Assembly: GCA_029948255.1 (NCBI GenBank)
Contig: JALIZF010001766.1
Coordinates: 186,001 to 250,000 of the forward strand
Source: Telmatactis stephensoni
Lineage: Eukaryota; Cnidaria; Anthozoa; Actiniaria; Isophelliidae
Direction: 5' to 3'
Length of the DNA stretch: 64,000 nt
Shown here piece by piece: positions 58,830 through 64,000 of this stretch. The notes under the pieces are model-generated. The model was not told where the DNA came from and made no database searches. It was given only the letters and a program-made list of their open reading frames with translations. How positions within the stretch are numbered: the first letter of the stretch is position 1; every line of letters begins with the position of its first letter. The position numbers were made by a program, and so were the translations under genes.

Positions 58830-59582
58830 TGCTGAGCTGTAGTTTTGAAATCTAGGAAAATAAAAAACAAATAGGCAGACTCATGTTGCCCCACCACAAA
58901 ATAAATGAAACCATATCAGTTTCTACAAACACTAAATGGCAAGGACAACCTGTCAACAATAAAGTTGACGCTAAAAGTCTCCTTGTGCAGTGCCAAATAA
59001 ACACATATAACAAGAGGATAGCCCTCCTAAAGTGGCACACACCACAACAAAGGCCTGGAATAACTCCTTGACCTGCATGAAAATCCAAACAAGAGGTAGC
59101 CCTCTACATTGGAATAAATTCAACAAAAGCCTGGAATAGCTCCCAGACGTTGAATTAACATGAGGTAGCCCTCCTACAGAATAATTTCAACACAAAGGCC
59201 TGGAATAACTCCTTGACCTTGCATTAAAATCCAAACAAGAGGTAGCCCTCTTGAGCTCACATTAAGAATAAATTCAACAAAAAACTGGAATAGCTCCCAG
59301 ACCTGGAATTAACACGAGGTAGCCCTCATACGAAGAATAACCTCAACAAAAAGGCCTGGAATAACTCTCTGACTGATCTTAAAATAACAAGGGGATAGCT
59401 CGAGTTCTAGTAATACCAAAATAAAAAGGCCCGGAATAACTCCTTGACCTATAAAAATAGGGGACAGCCCCAAAGCTAGGTTGGATTAACCCTTAGATCC
59501 CGAAATAGACCCGTAAGTCTCCCTACCAAGAACATAAAACAAAACAATCCGCCAAAAGCTCGTATTCCAATCACAAAATAAG
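58830..59582. repeat. ~75-80-bp tandem repeat in the Ngaro leader
   Basis: Six degenerate units between about 59,040 and 59,450, each with AGGCCTGGAATAACTCCTTGACC-type text followed by AAACAAGAGGTAGCCCTC. Located between the hydrolase and gag ORFs, so it could act in translation or packaging. 58,830-59,040 is plain non-coding sequence. Confidence 0.7.
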
Positions 59583-60179
59583 TCACATTAAAGACAATGC
59601 TTTCAAAATGGCGCCACGATAACTGCGATACAGTTGGTACTGACCGGCAGAGTTCAAGTGAACGCCATCGGGCAAATAAAAATCTTTTGCTGGGTGATTG
59701 AAGATTCTATGGTGCCAACAAAAAACCTTAGGGACAGACTCCAACACTACTTCTACAAAGTTATTCAAAATTTTGGCGCTCCGATGAAAAAGTAACGCGT
59801 CGGTATGCGAGAGGCCACGTGGGATTACACAACACCAACCGACCACGCGGACAGAAAACTTTTCTAATAATAAACGCACTAGATCGTCAACAGCTGAACC
59901 TACTACTTCAGGTGAAAGCTGAGCAAGATCGTTAGTTCCGATCTCTAAAAGAACGATATCAGGAGCGTAAGACCGAACAATTCCCAAATCAAAAGAGCGA
60001 AGCTTGTTTACATTCCTACCACCCACGCCGGCGAGCCTAACAGTAACCGACCCCTGAAGGCCAAAAGAACCTTCCAAACGTGAGTCACAACCCTGAACGA
60101 TATCCCGAGCCAGACGCTTAACAAATGAATGACCGAGGACAAGGACCTTAGGAACCCTACATGCCATGATTGAACCCAA
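59583..60179 (-). CDS. SGNH hydrolase of the Ngaro element
   Basis: 198 codons. SGNH blocks: LGHSFVKRL (Ser nucleophile in G-H-S), GVGGRNV (Gly), LLEIGTNDL (Asn in GTND) and PDGVHLNSAG (Asp and His of the triad). The fold normally cleaves esters; some Ngaro elements are known to carry such an ORF, its role there being unsettled. It is the first ORF after repeat A1, ahead of gag, and is intact. Confidence 0.85.
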   Translation of the reverse strand: MGSIMACRVPKVLVLGHSFVKRLARDIVQGCDSRLEGSFGLQGSVTVRLAGVGGRNVNKLRSFDLGIVRSYAPDIVLLEIGTNDLAQLSPEVVGSAVDDLVRLLLEKFSVRVVGWCCVIPRGLSHTDALLFHRSAKILNNFVEVVLESVPKVFCWHHRIFNHPAKDFYLPDGVHLNSAGQYQLYRSYRGAILKALSLM

Positions 60180-60354
60180 ACAATAACCCTTTTAATTGAG
60201 CGAAGCGTGTCCTAAAGTTACAGGGATTTAATACCCAATTACCTTATTAAAGCGATCACTACTTACACGCTATTCAAAGTGTCAGAAAAAGAAGGGTAAT
60301 GAAGTAAGAAACAAGAATAATAGCTCGCACTTACCAAAAAAAGATGTAGGTCGA

Positions 60355-60568
60355 CAATACTTGTTGTTGCCTCAAGGACGAGCAGTGACGAATGGACGCC
60401 AAAGCAAGTTGTCACGTGTATTGTCATACCAACAGAAGACGCTAAATCCACGTGACCCTCTACATTACAATATAAGTTGCATAACATGCAAATTAGCCCT
60501 TTACACAGGAATCCCAACCAAAAACCCCCTCATGACACATAAAAACTCTATTTGCAAGCAAATATTCC
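60355..60568 (-). repeat. Ngaro repeat A1
   Basis: 214 bp matching A2 at 54,357-54,570. It forms the 5' end of the element; flanking sequence from 60,573 (TGGACTAG) is unrelated to B1. Confidence 0.85.
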
Positions 60569-61036
60569 ATTTTGGACTAGTTAGAAACTTGCTGACCCGA
60601 AATAAGAATATTATTCGTGTGTTTTGAGCAACTAAAGCTTTTTCAGCAGAACAGCAGGACCTCTTGTTTAACAAACATGTCATACTTGTCAATTGACACC
60701 ATCTTTTGCCAAAAACCAGGCTTTCATTCAGAAAAGATTACAACAACAAAGCTAAATCGCAAACTCAAAAAAAATAAAACTTTCTTTAACTCTCGTCCAA
60801 GTCGTTCAGATAGACTTAAGTAGAAGACTGCTGAATTACAACAACCGGCCACCGTAAGCGAAGATCTCAGCAGTACTATAGAAGTACATCAATCCGAAGT
60901 CAGCGCAAATTTAGATCTTATATTATAATTCCAGTTCTGTACAAAGACTGAGGACTTTTATGCTAATAAAGCTATTTTGATTACTGAAACGAGCTTCAAG
61001 TACTGCTTTCTAACATATTATAGTCTTTTTCACCCA
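60569..61036. other. Intronic non-coding DNA
   Basis: No coding exon supported. An AATAAA-like AATAAAGC occurs near 60,964, and a loosely open plus-strand stretch at 60,617-60,823 has no recognisable family. Confidence 0.4.
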
Positions 61037-62225
61037 GCAATTCGAATAGCTGGATGGACCAGCTAGGCATAAAGAAAATATTTCTTTGCACCCGAAGCAC
61101 TCAGGCAGTGCACTTTCAAATAGCCAGGACTTCATGCTGGATGGACCAGCTAGGCACAAAGAGAATTTCTTTGCACCCGAAGCACTCAGGCAATGCACCT
61201 ACCAATTCAAATAGCCAGGGCTTCATGCTGGATGGACCAGCAGCTAGGCATAAAGAAAATATTTCTTTACACCCGAAGCACTCAGGCACTGTACCTACCA
61301 ATTCAAATAGCCAGGACTTCATGCTGGATGAACCAGCTAGGCACAAAGAGAATTTCTTTGCACCCGAAGCACTCAGGCAATGCACCTACATTCAAATAGC
61401 CAGGACTTCATGCTGGATGGACCAGCTAGGCATAAAGAGAATTTCTTTACACCCGAAGCACTCAGGCAATGCACTTACTTCAAATAGCCAGGACTTCATG
61501 CTGGATGAACCAGCTAGGCATAAAGAAAATATTTCTTTACACCCGAAGCACTCAGGCACTGTACCTACCAATTCAAATAGCCAGGACTTCATGCTGGATG
61601 AACCAGCTAGGCACAAAGAGAATTTCTTTGCACCCGAAGCACTCAGGCAATGCACCTACCAATTCAAATAGCCAGGACTTCATGCTGGATGGACCAGCTA
61701 GGCATAAAGAAAATATTTATTTACACCCGAAGCACTCAGGCAATGCACTTACTTCAAATAGCCAGGACTTCATGCTGGATGGACCAGCTAGGCATAAAGA
61801 AAATATTTCTTTACACCCGAAGCACTCAGGCACTGTACCTACCAATTCAAATAGCCAGGACTTCATGCTGGATGAACCAGCTAGGCACAAAGAGAATTTC
61901 TTTGCACCCGAAGCACTCAGGCAATGCACCTACCAATTCAAATAGCCAGGACTTCATGCTGGATGGACCAGCTAGGCATAAAGAAAATATTTCTTTACAC
62001 CCGAAGCACTCAGGCAATGCACTTACTTCAAATAGCCAGGACTTCATGCTGGATGGACCAGCTAGGCATAAAGAAAATATTTCTTTGCACCCGAAGCACT
62101 CAGGCACTGTACCTACCAATTCAAATAGCCAGGACTTCATGCTGGATGAACCAGCTAGGCACAAAGAGAATTTCTTTGCACCCGAAGCACTCAGGCAATG
62201 CAACTACCAATTCAAATACTCAGGA
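61037..62225 (+). repeat. Minisatellite, 13 units of ~87-97 bp
   Basis: CCCGAAGCACTCAGG recurs 13 times, at about 61,091, 61,178, 61,275, 61,362, 61,451, 61,543, 61,631, 61,727, 61,816, 61,908, 62,000, 62,092 and 62,180. Each unit also holds CAGGACTTCATGCTGGATG and CCAGCTAGGCA. Unit types differ by AAAATATTTCTTTACA versus GAATTTCTTTGCA and by the spacer before ATAGCC, giving a higher-order pattern. Long open frames on both strands arise only because the unit lacks stops. Confidence 0.9.
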
Positions 62226-62806
62226 CTTCATGACCAAACGGCAATACAACTGTTACCTCCTTGTCGCGCGTCGATCGAGCACATCTCAATTTGTACGCCA
62301 TTGTCGTCTCGCGAGAATTGATGTGGATATTTCGAAATAATTAATTGCAGAACATAGAAACTTTTTACCACATAAAGTACTATTCAACATGTACCAAAAC
62401 GTTTGAGGGTTCTTTTGCTCAACCACTCTATTCATAGTTAGGGACCGATCTAAAACACGAACACTGCTCAAACATGACCGAAGATGAATGGACTTATATT
62501 TCAATTCTCTTCCCAATGAGCTTAAGTCAAAATTATCAATATATAGCTTTAAAGCTATATCTCCTTAACACATCAAAACCTTAAATAAATATTAGTAACT
62601 GATTAAATATTAAAAAAGAACTTACAGTCTTTCAACAGACCCTGAAATTATTTATTATTATCCTGAAATTATTAATTACTATAATTAAATTTATCGTATC
62701 TAATATTTCTGGCATCTCTTTTCTTTTCTCTGTTCCTTAAAACTTTATATCTATATCCAATAATATTTTCATATAAATTTGAGACGGTACAAAGTAATAA
62801 GCCTGT
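62226..62806. other. Intronic non-coding DNA
   Basis: AT-rich; no gene or clear repeat boundary seen. Confidence 0.4.
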
Positions 62807-62928
62807 GGCTTCTTTTGCACCGCCTCACCTTTAGAGATAAACATTGCCTTGCATGCTTCGAATTCATATCATTTATACCTTTGCCAATAAACGTAGGATA
62901 TGTATGTGTGTATATGTATGCTTGTATG

Positions 62929-62963
<35 letters not shown>

Positions 62964-63160
62964 CTTTATATATAAACACAATCAAATTATATTACTATGG
63001 CAACATGTAAAATATCATTGAAATTTGTAATATATGTAGAAATGTAGAAATGTATATATGTAGACATGTAAAATGAATGTAAATTATTTGTATATTTATA
63101 AAAAAGGTAATGTTTTCTCTATTGGATAAAAATTTAAATAAAGTGTGATGATGATGATGA
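62807..63160 (+). mobile_element. Retroposon 3' tail, copy 2
   Basis: Near-identical to 9,669-10,045 from TGTGGCTTCTTTTGCACC to AAATAAAGTG(TGA)n, with a shorter (TA)n tract. Divergence begins at both copies' left ends at about the same position, so the 5' end may be a true end and not random truncation. Confidence 0.65.
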
Positions 63161-63508
63161 ATTTTGCGCCAAAATCCTGACGTAGCTCCCAAAAATAACA
63201 CGGAAAACGTAACTGCGTATGTATGCTGTTGAAAGAATAATCCCTCGGCAATGTCAGAACGTAACCGCAATTAATCAGATTATGACGTTGCTCCGTAGCA
63301 ACCAGTACTGTTTTAAAAATCAAGTCGGCTGCGGCTCGTTATGGTCATGCCACTGGACTTCGTCTCGTGGCATACTAATTTTGTTCTCACCACATTCTGT
63401 GCCTCTAGTAGAGTATACACACAAGGAAAAATGGAATCTATCTGTTAAGTACAATGTACATTATATGTATTGTAATATTAATATACTATGTTATTGGAAT
63501 GTTTCTAG
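63161..63508. other. Intron end with interspersed repeat
   Basis: Contains the inverted relative (63,338-63,450) of the repeat at 53,833-53,925, then the splice acceptor TTTCTAG at 63,502-63,508. Confidence 0.5.
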
Positions 63509-63796
63509 GATAGTGTGTGCCGACTGGAAATTTATGGCTTTGCTGGTGGGCACCAACCCCCCATGTTCAAATCACTTTTGCCTGTGGTGTAAATGTAGCA
63601 AAAAGGAGATTAGAGATTTTTCAAGTGAGTACACTCAGTTTATCCTAAACATGTATTTGTTTTCAGTTTGTTGATATTTTATTTTATTTGAACAGTTCTT
63701 GACTGGCCAATCTCTCGCACACAGGAAGAATGCAGTACTCTTGTTGGAAAAGATCCAAAAAAGAATTTTGGCGTGAAAAGCAAGCCATTAGTACAG

Positions 63797-64000
63797 GTAG
63801 TGCATATTTGAAAACCATATGGTTGATCTGCACTTTATAAATAAATTATTTAGAGGTTAACACACTCAGCGAGTGAATTATCGGGATTTCAAGAATTTGC
63901 TAACAATGAACGAGAAATTTTAAATACTGCATGAGGCGTTAGCCAGGTAATATTATTATGACGTGACGTGTTGTTACGTCATAACAACGCATCACATGGT
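63797..64000. other. Intron of the degenerate gene, right edge
   Basis: Starts with a GTAGTG donor after LVQ codons. The last 50 bases hold a foldback-like GACGTGACGTGTTGTTACGTCATAACA patch, probably the start of a MITE cut by the window edge. Confidence 0.4.

Larger units (their letters stand above)
54060..60568 (-). mobile_element. Ngaro (YR) retrotransposon, apparently complete
   Basis: Read on the minus strand the order is A1 (60,568-60,355), hydrolase, gag, RT-RNase H, tyrosine recombinase, B1 (54,803-54,571), A2 (54,570-54,357), B2 (54,292-54,060). Split direct repeats in the order A1-ORFs-B1-A2-B2 are the hallmark of Ngaro elements, which replicate through a circular intermediate and integrate by a tyrosine recombinase, leaving no target duplication. 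All four ORFs are open from start to stop. A 64-base segment (54,293-54,356) lies between A2 and B2. It sits in the 14.7-kb intron of the degenerate gene. Confidence 0.88.
45685..63796 (+). pseudogene. Multi-exon cnidarian gene family, degenerate, with a 14.7-kb intron
   Basis: Exon-like blocks: 45,685-~45,906 (coiled coil, KTRTDQLQRQVASIEENKN); 46,025-46,100 plus 47,692-47,735 (split by a TTAA element); 47,812-47,955 (GGISDAAYHELKQL); 48,209-48,431 (FSGDGRRTTKK, then TTFCLPTEENHSPDKE after a shift); 48,671-48,780 (VFKEMKLLSSEGLLYN); 63,509-63,624 (DWKFMALLVG, FCLWCKCSKKE); 63,696-63,796 (LDWPISRTQEEC). Splice phases agree where tested; the 48,780 and 63,509 ends make one Trp codon. The family is common and unnamed in invertebrates and fish; its SGDGR and DWKF aspartates may belong to an RNase H-like fold (inference). 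Lesions: TAG 47,896, an A-run shift near 48,345, a shift near 48,675 and TAG 48,704. The gene continues off the right edge. Confidence 0.6.

Noticed and set aside
61054..62340. Several long overlapping open frames on both strands of the minisatellite
   Set aside because: They repeat the unit in different frames, have no gene-like context, and unit lengths are not multiples of three; open by composition only.
53833..63450. Inverted repeats at 53.8 and 63.4 kb as the ends of one giant element
   Set aside because: The shared part is only about 110 bases, starts and stops at no matching target duplication, and the interval is explained by separate elements.

Overview
The window reads as animal nuclear DNA: AT-rich, intron-bearing, with GT-AG splice sites whose phases match, and dense in mobile elements. 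The gene families (DUF3504-type tyrosine recombinase, Tnp2-type transposase, DUF7869-type protein, Tudor/BEN proteins, Ngaro, Gypsy and R4/Dong-like retroelements, PIF1 helicase pieces) are the mix typical of cnidarians. An anthozoan such as a stony coral is my best guess. This is inferred from families, not from a species-specific marker. No tRNA, rRNA or CRISPR was seen.

Layout. 1-7.3 kb: no clear coding gene, hairpin MITEs, and degenerate exon-like modules repeated on the minus strand. 7.3-11.5 kb: a two-exon tyrosine recombinase gene cut by a 2.66-kb composite insertion; taking the insertion out with one TA restores the frame. 14.8-27.3 kb: a 12.5-kb DNA transposon defined here from its ends. 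It sits between TA dinucleotides inside a minisatellite monomer, has CCCYTGYGAAAY termini, dense palindromic GAATTC-type subterminal arrays, a ten-exon Tudor/coiled-coil/BEN gene on the minus strand, and on the plus strand a Tnp2-like transposase, a DUF7869-like gene and a second Tudor-like coiled-coil gene. 27.8-28.6 kb: PIF1 helicase fragment. 31.6-37.5 kb: 5'-truncated Gypsy element with an internal 1.59-kb tandem duplication and a 3' LTR. 37.5-40.05 kb: decayed gene whose motifs resemble FEN1/XPG nucleases. 41.6-44.2 kb: non-autonomous element with CACAG ends and CGTAAA arrays.

44.7-63.8 kb: one degenerate plus-strand multi-exon gene (SGDGRRTTKK, DWKF and CLWCKC motifs). One exon is interrupted by a 1.59-kb TTAA element. 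One 14.7-kb intron (48,781-63,508) holds the rest: R4/Dong-like REL-endonuclease elements seated in (TAA)n tracts, an L2/CR1-like 3' end, a 6.5-kb Ngaro element with its diagnostic A1-ORFs-B1-A2-B2 split repeats and an SGNH hydrolase ORF, a 13-unit minisatellite, and a retroposon tail whose sister copy lies at 9.7 kb. The gene continues past the right edge.

The strongest candidate for an undescribed system is the 12.5-kb element: a Tnp2-type transposon that carries Tudor/BEN chromatin-type proteins and ends in palindromic AATT-centred arrays that such proteins could bind.
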